Assembly (NCBI GenBank): GCA_903904605.1
Contig: CAIVDC010000059.1
Span: 1-60,956, forward strand
Length of the DNA stretch: 60,956 nucleotides
Direction of reading: 5' to 3'
Source of the DNA: an uncultured Sterolibacterium sp.
GTDB taxonomy: Bacteria; Pseudomonadota; Gammaproteobacteria; Burkholderiales; Rhodocyclaceae
The notes below the pieces were generated by a model that was not told the DNA's origin, ran no database searches, and worked only from the letters and a program-made list of their open reading frames with translations. The position numbers and the translations under genes were made by a program. How positions within the stretch are numbered: position 1 is the first letter of the stretch; each line of letters opens with the position of its first letter. This document shows positions 8,011 through 16,319 of this stretch, piece by piece.

Positions 8011-10437
8011 ATGAAAAAGCAGAAACTGGTGGTAATCGGCAATGGCATGGCGGGTATGCGCACCGTCGAAGAGCTTCTGAAGCTCGCTCCCGACCTCTAC
8101 GACATCACCGTGTTCGGCGCCGAACCGCACGGCAACTACAACCGCATCCTGCTCTCGCCCGTGCTCTCCGGCGAGATGACGCTGTCCGATATCGTGCTCA
8201 ACGACTTCGACTGGTATCGCGACAAGGGCATCAGGCTCCACGCCGGCAAGAAGGTCACGAAGATCGACCGCAGGGCGCGCAAGGTCCTCGCCGAGGACGG
8301 CACCGAGGAAGAGTACGACCGCGTGCTGCTGGCCACCGGTTCGACCCCGTTCATCCTGCCGGTGCCCGGCTCGGGCCTGCCCGGCGTCATCGCCTACCGG
8401 GACATCGCCGACACCGAAATGATGATTGCCGCCTCCGTCAACCACCGGCACGCGGTCGTGATCGGCGCCGGCCTGCTCGGCCTCGAGGCGGCCAACGGGC
8501 TGAAGCTGCGCGGCATGGAAGTGACCGTCGTGCATCTGGCCGACTGGATCATGGAGCGCCAGCTCGACAAGACCGCCGCCGACCTGCTGCAGACATCGCT
8601 GGAAGCGCGCGGCCTGCGCTTCCTGCTCGGCAAGCAGACCGAGGCGCTGCTGGAGAAGAACGGCCGCGTCGGCGCCCTGCGGACCAAGGACGGCATCGAT
8701 ATTGCCGCCGACCTGGTGGTCATGGCCGCCGGCATCCGCCCGAACACGGAACTCGCCGAATCGGCCCGGCTGCACTGCCATCGCGGCATCGTCGTCAACG
8801 ACACGATGCAGACTTACGACCCGAAGATCTACGCCGTCGGCGAATGCGTCAATCACCGCGGCACGGTGTATGGCCTGGTGGCGCCCCTGTTCGAGCAGGC
8901 CAAGGTCTGCGCCAATCACCTGGCCAACTTCGGCATCGGCCGCTACGGCGGTTCGTCCCTGTCCACCAAGCTGAAGGTCACCGGCATCGACGTCTTCTCC
9001 GCTGGCGAGTTCATGGGCGGCAGGGACACCGAGGAAATCGTACTGCATGATCGTTCCGGCGGCGTCTACAAGAAGCTCGTGGTGTCCGGCGAGAAGCTGG
9101 TCGGTGCCGTGCTGATCGGCGACACCGCCGACGGCGCCTGGTATTTCCGCCTGATCAAGGACCAGGCGCCGATCGGGGAAATTCGCGACCGCCTGATGTT
9201 CGGCGAAGGTTCTCTCGGCGACAGCGGCCACGCCGCCGGTCACAACGCCGCAGCGATGCCGGACAGCGCCGAGGTCTGCGGCTGCAACGGGGTCTGCAAA
9301 GGCGCAATCGTCAAGGCGATCCGCGAACAGGGCCTGTTCACCGTCGACGAAGTCAGGAAGCACACCAAGGCTTCCAGTTCCTGCGGTTCCTGCACCGGCC
9401 TGGTCGAGCAGATCCTCGCCTCCACCGTCGGCGGCGCCTACAAGCCGGCATCGAGCGCCGACAAGCCGCTCTGTGCCTGTACCGATCACCATCATGCCGA
9501 GGTGCGCAGGGCGATCCGCGAGCAGAAGCTGCTGTCGATTCCGATCGTGCAGCAGTATCTCGGCTGGCGCACGCCCAACGGCTGCGCCACCTGTCGTCCC
9601 GCGCTCAACTACTATCTGGTCTCGACCTGGCCGCACGAGGCTCAGGACGATCCCCAGTCGCGCTTCATCAACGAGCGGGCCCACGCCAACATCCAGAAGG
9701 ACGGCACCTATTCGGTGGTGCCGCGGATGTGGGGGGGGCTCACGAATCCGGCCGAACTGCGCCGCATCGCCGACGTCGCGGAGAAATACAAGGTGCCGAC
9801 CGTCAAGGTCACCGGCGGCCAGCGCATCGATCTCCTGGGCATTAGGAAGGAGGACCTGCCGGCCGTCTGGGCCGATCTGGATATGCCCTCGGGACACGCC
9901 TACGGCAAGTCGATCCGCACCGTGAAGACCTGCGTCGGCTCCGAACACTGCCGCTTCGGCACCCAGCAATCGATGAAAATGGGCGTCGCCCTGGAGAAGA
10001 TGCTGTTCGCCATGTGGTCGCCGCACAAGGTCAAGCTCGCCGTCTCCGGCTGCCCGCGCAATTGCGCCGAGGCCGGGATCAAGGACATCGGCATCATCGG
10101 CGTCGATTCCGGCTGGGAGATTCATGTCGCCGGCAACGGCGGCATCAAGACCGAAGTCGCCCACTTCCTGTGCAAGGCCAAGAGCGACGAGGAGGTCAAG
10201 GAAATCAGCGGCGCCTTCCTGCAACTCTATCGGGAGGAAGGCTTCTACCTCGAACGGACTGTGCATTACGTGAACCGTGTCGGCCTCGACTACGTCAAGA
10301 AACGCATCGTCGACGACGAAACCAGCCGCAAGGAACATTATGAGCGTCTGCTCTATGCCCTGAAGGACGCGCCCGACCCCTGGGCCGAACGGGTCGCCGG
10401 CCCGGCCAGGCGCGAGTTCGAAGCATTGACGGCTTAA
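8011..10437 (+). CDS. nirB: Assimilatory NAD(P)H-nitrite reductase, large subunit
   Basis: An 808-residue enzyme reducing nitrite to ammonium in the cytoplasm. Domain order: FAD/NAD-dependent oxidoreductase (VVIGNGMAGMRT at the N-terminus, VVIGAGLLGLEAANGLKL for NAD(P)H), two BFD-like [2Fe-2S] domains (CGCNGVCKG near residue 423, and CACTDHHH with GCATC further on), then the nitrite/sulphite reductase half. The siroheme-[4Fe-4S] Cys residues are in TCVGSEHC (about 640) and SGCPRNC (about 680). A strong GGAGAG precedes the ATG. Length is close to NirB of E. coli (847). NirD follows after 10 bases. Confidence 0.95.
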   Translation: MKKQKLVVIGNGMAGMRTVEELLKLAPDLYDITVFGAEPHGNYNRILLSPVLSGEMTLSDIVLNDFDWYRDKGIRLHAGKKVTKIDRRARKVLAEDGTEEEYDRVLLATGSTPFILPVPGSGLPGVIAYRDIADTEMMIAASVNHRHAVVIGAGLLGLEAANGLKLRGMEVTVVHLADWIMERQLDKTAADLLQTSLEARGLRFLLGKQTEALLEKNGRVGALRTKDGIDIAADLVVMAAGIRPNTELAESARLHCHRGIVVNDTMQTYDPKIYAVGECVNHRGTVYGLVAPLFEQAKVCANHLANFGIGRYGGSSLSTKLKVTGIDVFSAGEFMGGRDTEEIVLHDRSGGVYKKLVVSGEKLVGAVLIGDTADGAWYFRLIKDQAPIGEIRDRLMFGEGSLGDSGHAAGHNAAAMPDSAEVCGCNGVCKGAIVKAIREQGLFTVDEVRKHTKASSSCGSCTGLVEQILASTVGGAYKPASSADKPLCACTDHHHAEVRRAIREQKLLSIPIVQQYLGWRTPNGCATCRPALNYYLVSTWPHEAQDDPQSRFINERAHANIQKDGTYSVVPRMWGGLTNPAELRRIADVAEKYKVPTVKVTGGQRIDLLGIRKEDLPAVWADLDMPSGHAYGKSIRTVKTCVGSEHCRFGTQQSMKMGVALEKMLFAMWSPHKVKLAVSGCPRNCAEAGIKDIGIIGVDSGWEIHVAGNGGIKTEVAHFLCKAKSDEEVKEISGAFLQLYREEGFYLERTVHYVNRVGLDYVKKRIVDDETSRKEHYERLLYALKDAPDPWAERVAGPARREFEALTA

Positions 10438-10447
10438 GGAAGAGATC

Positions 10448-10759
10448 ATGACCGACTGGAAAAACCTTTGCGCGCTGGAAGACATTCCGCGCCTGGGCAG
10501 CCGCGTGGTGAAGACTGCCGGCGGCGATCTCGCGGTGTTCCGCACCAGCGACGACCGCGTCTTCGCGTTGAACGACAAATGTCCGCACAAGGGCGGGCCT
10601 CTGTCCCAGGGCATCGTCAGCGGCGACCGCGTCACCTGTCCGATGCACGGCTGGCTGATCGAACTGGACAGCGGCAACGCGGTCGCGCCAGACCAGGGCT
10701 GCGTCAAGCGCCACGAGGCGCGGGTCGAGGCCGGCCAGGTCTTGCTGCGCATCGCCTGA
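10448..10759 (+). CDS. nirD: Assimilatory nitrite reductase, small subunit (Rieske type)
   Basis: A 103-residue subunit that partners NirB. Rieske [2Fe-2S] ligands appear intact: C-P-H in NDKCPHKGGPLSQG and C-P-M-H in VTCPMHGWLIELDSG. Many NirD proteins, including that of E. coli, keep the fold but not all ligands, so this copy should be able to hold a cluster. It follows nirB after 10 bases and is preceded by an AGGAAGAG ribosome site. Confidence 0.93.
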   Translation: MTDWKNLCALEDIPRLGSRVVKTAGGDLAVFRTSDDRVFALNDKCPHKGGPLSQGIVSGDRVTCPMHGWLIELDSGNAVAPDQGCVKRHEARVEAGQVLLRIA

Positions 10760-10766
10760 GACGGGC

Positions 10767-13484
10767 ATGGCCCAGGTCAAATCCACCTGCTGCTATTGCG
10801 GCGTCGGCTGCGGCGTCGTCATCGAGCACGACGGCGAACGCATCACCGGGGTCGCCGGCGATCCCGATCATCCCGCCAACTTCGGCCGGCTTTGCAGCAA
10901 GGGCGCGACGCTGCACCTGAGCACGCTCGCCACGACCCGGGCCCTGCATCCGGAATTGCGCCGGGAACGCGGTGCGCAGAGAACCCGCATCGGCTGGGAC
11001 GAAGCGCTGGACCACGCCGCGGAGCGCTTCGCCGCGATCATCCGCGAGCATGGACCGGATTCGGTCGCCTTCTACGTCTCCGGCCAATTGCTGACCGAGG
11101 ACTACTATGTCTTCAATAAACTGGCGCGGGCGATTGCCGGCACCAACAACATAGACTCGAATTCGCGGCTGTGCATGTCCTCGGCAGTCTCCGCCTACAA
11201 GCGCACCCTCGGCAGCGACGCTCCGCCCGCCTGCTACGAGGACATCGCGCTGGCCGGTTGCCTGTTGATCGCCGGGTCGAATACCGCTTACGCCCATCCC
11301 ATCGTTTACCGGCGGGTGCTCGATGCCAAGGCCGCGAACCCGAAGCTGAAGATCATCGTCATCGACCCGCGGGTCACGGACACGGCCGCCGCCGCCGACC
11401 TGCACCTGCAGATCGAGCCGGGCACGGACAGCCTGCTCTATGGCGCGATGCTGCACGTGCTGATCTGGGACGGCCTGATCGACGGCCGCTTCATCCGCGC
11501 GCATACCGCCGGCTTCGAATCGGCACGCGACGCCGTGCGCGAGCTTACGCCGGCCGCGGTCGCCCAGGTCTGCGGCGTGAAGGCGGAAGACATCGTCACG
11601 GCGGCGCGCTGGTTCGGCGAAGCCGCTGCCGCCCTGTCGCTGTGGTGCCAGGGACTGAACCAGTCCCACCATGGTTCCGACAACGGCGCAGCGTTGATCC
11701 ATCTGCACCTGGCCTGCGGCCAGATCGGCCGTCCCGGCGCCGGGCCGTTTTCGCTGACCGGCCAGCCTAACGCGATGGGCGGGCGCGAAGTCGGTGCCAT
11801 GGCCAACCTCCTGAACGGCCACCGCGATCCGTCGGTCCCCGCCCACCGCGCCGAAATGGCCGCGCTGTGGGGCATCCCCTCCTTGCCCGAGACGCCCGGC
11901 GCCACGGCCGTCGACATCTTCGAAAGCTTGCGCGACGGAGGCATCAAAGCCGTCTGGATCGCCTGCACCAATCCGGCCCAATCGCTGCCCGACCAGGCCC
12001 GGGTGCGCGAGGCGCTGGCGCGCGCCGAGTTCGTCGTACTCCAGGAGGCCTACGGCGATACCGAAACGGCGCCCTATGCCGACCTGCTGCTGCCCGCCGC
12101 CACCTGGGGAGAGAAGGAAGGCTCGGTGACCAATTCCGAGCGGCGCATCTCGCGCGTCCGCGCCGCGCTTGCTCCCCCCGGGGAGGCCCGCGCCGACTGG
12201 CGCATCGCCCGCGATTTCGCGCTGCGCCTGGGGAACCGTCTTGGTTGCGACCCTGCGCAGCGGCTGTTCGCCTTTGCTTCCAGCGAGGACGTGTTCCGGG
12301 AGCATGTCGCGACTACCGTCGGTCGCGACCTCGACATCGGCGGCCTGAGTTATGCCCTGCTCGACGACCGGGGTCCGCAGCAGTGGCCGCTGCCGCCCGG
12401 CAATTCAATCGGACGCAAACGGCTTTACGAGGACCGTCTGTTTGCCACTCCGGACGGCCGCGCTCGTTTCGTGGCCGTCAGCCTCGCCACCACGGCCGAG
12501 AAGACCGATGCGCGACACCCCTTGCACCTCAACACCGGGCGCCTGCGCGACCAGTGGCACGGCATGAGTCGCACCGGCAAGCTGGCGCAGTTGATGAACC
12601 ATGCCGAGTTCCCCGCTGCGTCGCTGAATCCGGCCGACCTCGATCGGCGCGACCTCAAGGATGGCGAGCTGGTGGCGCTGAAGAGCCGCCGCGGCCGGAT
12701 CGTGCTGCCGGTGGCCGCCGATCCCGGCGTGAAGCCCGGCCACGTCTTCGTGCCGATGCACTGGGGTCGTCGTCGTCTGTGCCATGCCGGAGTCAACGAG
12801 TTGATCGCGCCGGCGATCGATCCGTATTCCAAGCAGCCGGAACTGAAACATGCCGCCGTCGTCCTGGAGCGAGCCGAGCTCCCCTGGCGGGGCTTGATCC
12901 TGAGCCAGAGCAGCGGCGCCGGGGCCGGCGAAGCGGCCCTGGCCATGGACGCCGCCCTGGCTCCCTTTCTCGCGCAGCTCGACTATGCCAGCCTGACCCT
13001 GGCCGGCCGCGAGGCGCCGCTTTTGACCCTGCACCTGGCGGCCCGGACGGCCCCGGAGCGGCCGCTGCTCGACGCGATCGCGGCGGCGGCCGGGTTGGCC
13101 GAGGCCTCGTTCCGCTACGATGACGCGCGGCGCGATATTCACAAGCGGGCGCTGATCGAGGGCGAGCGTCTCACCGGTATCGCCCTGTTCGGCGAGACCG
13201 CCGCCGCCGGCTGGCTGCGCGCCGCGATGCTCGCCGAGCAGCCCGCTGGACCTTTGCGAGCCTGGCTGTTCGCGCCGGTGTCGACCGTTCCTGTGGCGCG
13301 GCCGGCCCGTGGCCGCATCGTCTGCAGTTGCAAGGACGTTTCCACAGACCAGATCGCCGCCGCCATCGCCGCGGGTGCCCATACCCTGGACCAGGTGCAG
13401 GGCCGCCTGACTTGCGGCACGGGTTGCGGTGCCTGCATTCCTGAAATAGACCGCATGCTCGGTGCGACGACGGTTCGCGCCTAG
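10767..13484 (+). CDS. nasC: Assimilatory nitrate reductase, catalytic molybdopterin subunit
   Basis: A 905-residue cytoplasmic nitrate reductase that reduces nitrate to nitrite for NirBD. The N-terminus carries the [4Fe-4S] motif CCYCGVGCG with the fourth Cys in RLCSKG, then the bis-MGD molybdopterin oxidoreductase core (NSRLCMSSAVSAYKRTLGSD, GLNQSHHGSDNGAALIHLHL, GQPNAMGGREVG) and the molydopterin-binding domain near residue 590 (LNTGRLRDQWHGMSRTGK). A C-terminal BFD-like [2Fe-2S] domain occupies about 850-895 (CSCKDVS, LTCGTGCGACIPE). This is the NasA/NasC architecture, named nasA in some species. It ends the operon 7 bases after nirD. Confidence 0.93.
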   Translation: MAQVKSTCCYCGVGCGVVIEHDGERITGVAGDPDHPANFGRLCSKGATLHLSTLATTRALHPELRRERGAQRTRIGWDEALDHAAERFAAIIREHGPDSVAFYVSGQLLTEDYYVFNKLARAIAGTNNIDSNSRLCMSSAVSAYKRTLGSDAPPACYEDIALAGCLLIAGSNTAYAHPIVYRRVLDAKAANPKLKIIVIDPRVTDTAAAADLHLQIEPGTDSLLYGAMLHVLIWDGLIDGRFIRAHTAGFESARDAVRELTPAAVAQVCGVKAEDIVTAARWFGEAAAALSLWCQGLNQSHHGSDNGAALIHLHLACGQIGRPGAGPFSLTGQPNAMGGREVGAMANLLNGHRDPSVPAHRAEMAALWGIPSLPETPGATAVDIFESLRDGGIKAVWIACTNPAQSLPDQARVREALARAEFVVLQEAYGDTETAPYADLLLPAATWGEKEGSVTNSERRISRVRAALAPPGEARADWRIARDFALRLGNRLGCDPAQRLFAFASSEDVFREHVATTVGRDLDIGGLSYALLDDRGPQQWPLPPGNSIGRKRLYEDRLFATPDGRARFVAVSLATTAEKTDARHPLHLNTGRLRDQWHGMSRTGKLAQLMNHAEFPAASLNPADLDRRDLKDGELVALKSRRGRIVLPVAADPGVKPGHVFVPMHWGRRRLCHAGVNELIAPAIDPYSKQPELKHAAVVLERAELPWRGLILSQSSGAGAGEAALAMDAALAPFLAQLDYASLTLAGREAPLLTLHLAARTAPERPLLDAIAAAAGLAEASFRYDDARRDIHKRALIEGERLTGIALFGETAAAGWLRAAMLAEQPAGPLRAWLFAPVSTVPVARPARGRIVCSCKDVSTDQIAAAIAAGAHTLDQVQGRLTCGTGCGACIPEIDRMLGATTVRA

Positions 13485-13530
13485 GAACCCCGGGTGGGGG
13501 ATGCCGCGATCCATCCAGGTCGGCCAACGG

Positions 13531-13560
13531 TTGGAAAAGAACACTGCCTGCGGCTAGAAT
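13531..13560 (+). promoter_or_regulatory. Candidate sigma-70 promoter for the bacterioferritin pair
   Basis: TTGGAA (13531-13536) and TAGAAT (13555-13560) are separated by 18 bases, 70 bases upstream of the first bacterioferritin gene. Both boxes are near the consensus. No Fur box was recognised. Confidence 0.4.
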
Positions 13561-13629
13561 GGCGCTCAGCCCCCCCCGGCTGATCTTGCCAGGCCCTCAG
13601 CCAGCTGCCAACAAACTCCGGAGAATGCT

Positions 13630-14115
13630 ATGAAAGGCGAAAAGAAAATCGTCGATATCCTCAACGGCCTGCTGGCCGGCGAGTTAACGGCTACCGACCA
13701 ATATCTGATCCACGGCGAAATGTATGCCGACATGGGCTTTGCACGACTGGCCGAGAAGGCGCTGCACGAATCCGACCACGAACGGCAGCATGCGCGGGCG
13801 CTGATCCAGCGCATCCTCTTTCTCGAAGGCAGGCCCAACCTGGCAAAGCGCGAGGCCCTCAAAGTCGGCAAGAATGTGCCGGATATGCTCAAGTCGGACC
13901 TCGCCGTCGAATACCGGGTTGTGGGCGATCTCAAGAAAGCCATGGCCGCCTGCGAGACGGCCATGGATTACGTCACGCGCGACATGCTCGGCGTCCAGCT
14001 CGAAGACACCGAAATGGACCACGCCTACTTTCTGGAAAAACAGATTCGCCTGATCGAACTGGTCGGCCTACAGAACTACCAACAAAGCCAAATGGGTTCC
14101 GGCACCCCGGCTTGA
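13630..14115 (+). CDS. bfr: Bacterioferritin subunit, ferroxidase-competent, lacking the haem Met
   Basis: A 161-residue ferritin-like four-helix protein that oxidises and stores iron. Aligned to E. coli Bfr, the diiron ligands are present: Glu18 (LAGELTA), Glu51 and His54 (ESDHERQH), Glu94 (LAVEYRV), Glu127 and His130 (TEMDHAYFLE). The haem-binding Met52 is replaced by Arg (ERQH where E. coli has EMKH). This subunit should therefore oxidise iron but not ligate haem. It lies 9 bases upstream of a second copy with the opposite loss. GGAG precedes the ATG. Confidence 0.92.
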   Translation: MKGEKKIVDILNGLLAGELTATDQYLIHGEMYADMGFARLAEKALHESDHERQHARALIQRILFLEGRPNLAKREALKVGKNVPDMLKSDLAVEYRVVGDLKKAMAACETAMDYVTRDMLGVQLEDTEMDHAYFLEKQIRLIELVGLQNYQQSQMGSGTPA

Positions 14116-14124
14116 GGAACGAAC

Positions 14125-14607
14125 ATGATAGGCGAAAAGAAAGTCATCGAAGCCCTGAACAGGGTGCTGAAAAACGAGCTGACGGCAATCAACCAGTACT
14201 TCCTGCAGGCGCGCATGTTCCGTAAATGCGGCCTGGAGAAGCTCAACGACTACCAGTACAAGCAGTCCATCCGGGTCATGAAGGAAGCGGATACGCTGAT
14301 CGAGCGCGTGCTTTTCCTCGAAGGGCAGCCCAACCCGCTCGACGCCGGCAGGCTCCAGGTCGGAGAGGATGTCGTCGGGCGCCTCGCCGACGACCTCAGG
14401 TACGAGCGCGAAATCCAGCGCCCGCTGCTGATCGAAAGCATCGCCTTGTGCGAGGAATTGCAGGACTATGTCAGCCGCGACCTGCTCGAAGACTTGCTGG
14501 AGCGCTGCGAGGAGAACATCGACTGGCTGGAAACGCAGCAACGGCTGATCCGGGACGTGACGCTGCCGAACTACCTGCAGGCCCAGATGGAACCGGGTGA
14601 GGGCTGA
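14125..14607 (+). CDS. bfr: Bacterioferritin subunit, haem-binding, ferroxidase-deficient
   Basis: A 160-residue paralogue of the preceding protein. The haem ligand Met52 is retained (SIRVMKEADTLIERVLFLEG), but ferroxidase ligands are lost: Glu51 is Val, His54 is Glu, Glu127 is Cys and His130 is Asn (LERCEENIDWLE). Glu18 and Glu94 remain. With the upstream gene it forms a complementary pair, as in Neisseria BfrA/BfrB, where the mixed shell needs both subunits. The haem subunit supports release of iron through electron transfer. It is co-transcribed with the first gene. Confidence 0.92.
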   Translation: MIGEKKVIEALNRVLKNELTAINQYFLQARMFRKCGLEKLNDYQYKQSIRVMKEADTLIERVLFLEGQPNPLDAGRLQVGEDVVGRLADDLRYEREIQRPLLIESIALCEELQDYVSRDLLEDLLERCEENIDWLETQQRLIRDVTLPNYLQAQMEPGEG

Positions 14608-14641
14608 GGCCTGCAGATCGTCCCGGCGGCGGCAGGCGGTT

Positions 14642-16000
14642 TCAAGAGAGTTCGCGCGGCTGACCGGTCGCCTCTATCACCGACATCCAGAGATCGCCAT
14701 CGACATCGACCCGGCGGCTCCTGCGGATGGCCAGGGCCATCGGGACATGCACGAAGCGGCTATGCCAGCGTCCGATCAGCATCGCCGTGTTTCCGGCCAT
14801 CGCCGCATGCACGGCGTTGCGCGCCATGTTCCAGCAATAGACACTGTCGGACGGGCATGCCGGGACGCTGCGGATCGCGTAACTCGGGTCGATGTACTTC
14901 ACGGTCGCTTCCCGGCCGCGCTCCCGGAAGCGGGCAATGATGCGGTCGCGCAGAAAGATGCCGACGTCCTTCAGTCTGGCGTTGCCGCTCTTGTCGCGCT
15001 CCTCGCCGAGGACCGGGTCGACGATCTGTTCCTGCGCCGCGCCCTCGGCGACGACGATCACGGCGTGCCCCTTGCGCTCGAGCACCTGCTCGACATAGGC
15101 GAAGACGCCCGTGTCGCCCTCGAGCGTGACCGGCACTTCCGGAATCAGCACGAGATCGGCCTCGGTCGAGGCCAGGGCGGCCTGGCAGGCCAGAAAGCCG
15201 GAATGGCGACCCATCAATTTGACCAGCCCGATGCCGTTGCGTGCCGACATCGCCTCGAAGCGCGCGCTCCGGATCACGTCGACCGCTGCCGAATAGGCGC
15301 TGACGAAGCCGAAGCTGCGATCGATGAAGGGCACGTCGTTGTCGATGGTCTTGGGTACGCCGACCACGCCTATCCTCAGGCCGCGCCGCCTGACTTCCTG
15401 GCAAACCCGCATCGCCCCGTTCATGCTGCCGTCGCCGCCGATCACGAAGAGGATGCCGATGCCATTGACTTCGAGGTTGTCGACCAGTTCCGAGGGTTCC
15501 TGCGAACCGCGCGAACTTCCCAGCACCGTGCCGCCCTCGTGGTGGATGTGCGCGACCGATTCGGGCGTCAACATCATCGGCAGATGGCCGTAACGCGCGA
15601 TCAGTCCCTCGTAGCCGAAGCGGAATCCGAAGATTTGCCGGACCCCGTAACCGGCCCACAGCTCCAGCACGATGCCGCGCACCACGTTGTTGAGGCCGGG
15701 CGCCAGACCGCCGCAGGTAACGATGCCGCAGCGCAGGGTGCGCGGGTCGAAGAAGATCTTGTCGCGCGGTCCGGCCAGTTCGAATGCCGGCTGCGCGCCG
15801 GGATTCGCGGCCACTGCCCCCGAGTTGGACAGCGCGTCGTCGAGCAGCACCTTGTCGGCAGCGCCGACGAAATGCATGTTGCGCTCGCCCAGGTGGCCGG
15901 CAACTGGCGACGGCAGCAGGCAGCGCCCGACGATCTCGATGGCGAGATCGTCGGGCGTGAGCCGGGCCGTGCCTTCATCGCGATGATCATCCTGGGTCAT
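14642..16000 (-). CDS. pfkA: 6-phosphofructokinase (ATP-type Gly with Lys in the TIDND loop)
   Basis: A 452-residue phosphofructokinase of the long, plant- or protist-like group. An N-terminal extension of about 80 residues precedes the nucleotide-binding core beginning CGIVTCGGLAPGLNNVVRG. The phosphate-donor loop is GGDGSMNGAM: Gly rather than Asp at the position that separates ATP from pyrophosphate enzymes. The active-site loop is PKTIDNDVPF with Lys where E. coli has Gly. This Gly/Lys combination is known from plant and trypanosome ATP-dependent enzymes, so ATP is the likelier donor. Further motifs are MGRHSGFLA and PEVPVTLEGD. The gene faces the bacterioferritin pair tail to tail with a 34-base gap. 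Confidence 0.85.
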   Translation of the reverse strand: MTQDDHRDEGTARLTPDDLAIEIVGRCLLPSPVAGHLGERNMHFVGAADKVLLDDALSNSGAVAANPGAQPAFELAGPRDKIFFDPRTLRCGIVTCGGLAPGLNNVVRGIVLELWAGYGVRQIFGFRFGYEGLIARYGHLPMMLTPESVAHIHHEGGTVLGSSRGSQEPSELVDNLEVNGIGILFVIGGDGSMNGAMRVCQEVRRRGLRIGVVGVPKTIDNDVPFIDRSFGFVSAYSAAVDVIRSARFEAMSARNGIGLVKLMGRHSGFLACQAALASTEADLVLIPEVPVTLEGDTGVFAYVEQVLERKGHAVIVVAEGAAQEQIVDPVLGEERDKSGNARLKDVGIFLRDRIIARFRERGREATVKYIDPSYAIRSVPACPSDSVYCWNMARNAVHAAMAGNTAMLIGRWHSRFVHVPMALAIRRSRRVDVDGDLWMSVIEATGQPRELS

Positions 16001-16319
16001 GGCGTTGGGGAAATTCGCCGATACGAACTGCTCAACGCTAAGCAGCTTCCATGCCTCGCGCCCATGGTGGGCGGCTGCGCCTGGCCGGCCTGTGCGCCGC
16101 GAGGTCCGTATCGACGGGAGCGGTGTGCCGAAACCGGAAAAGTGCCCAAATCGGGTGCAAGGATCCGGCCGACGCCCTGTCCTGGTTCATCCGGGCTGCA
16201 GGGGTGGAGACGCCGGAATGCCCGGCAGCTGACAGGTCGCATCAGATCAGTCGCTTGTGCATGGCGGCACCTTAATTGCTTGAGGTAGGATACGGCATTC
16301 GCCGTAGAAGGATGAGCCC
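16001..16319. other. 319-base intergenic region between pfkA and glgP
   Basis: A divergent region with no supportable gene. It should hold promoters for both neighbours, but I could not place either confidently. An AAGGATGAG ribosome site for glgP lies at its right edge. Confidence 0.5.

Noticed and set aside
7783..10752. A 989-codon open frame antisense to nirB and nirD
   Set aside because: Long antisense frames are common in GC-rich DNA. It is fully covered by well-conserved genes on the other strand and shows no recognisable domain.
14597..16288. A 563-codon open frame opposite the phosphofructokinase gene
   Set aside because: Shadow of a clearly conserved gene; composition is that of an antisense frame.
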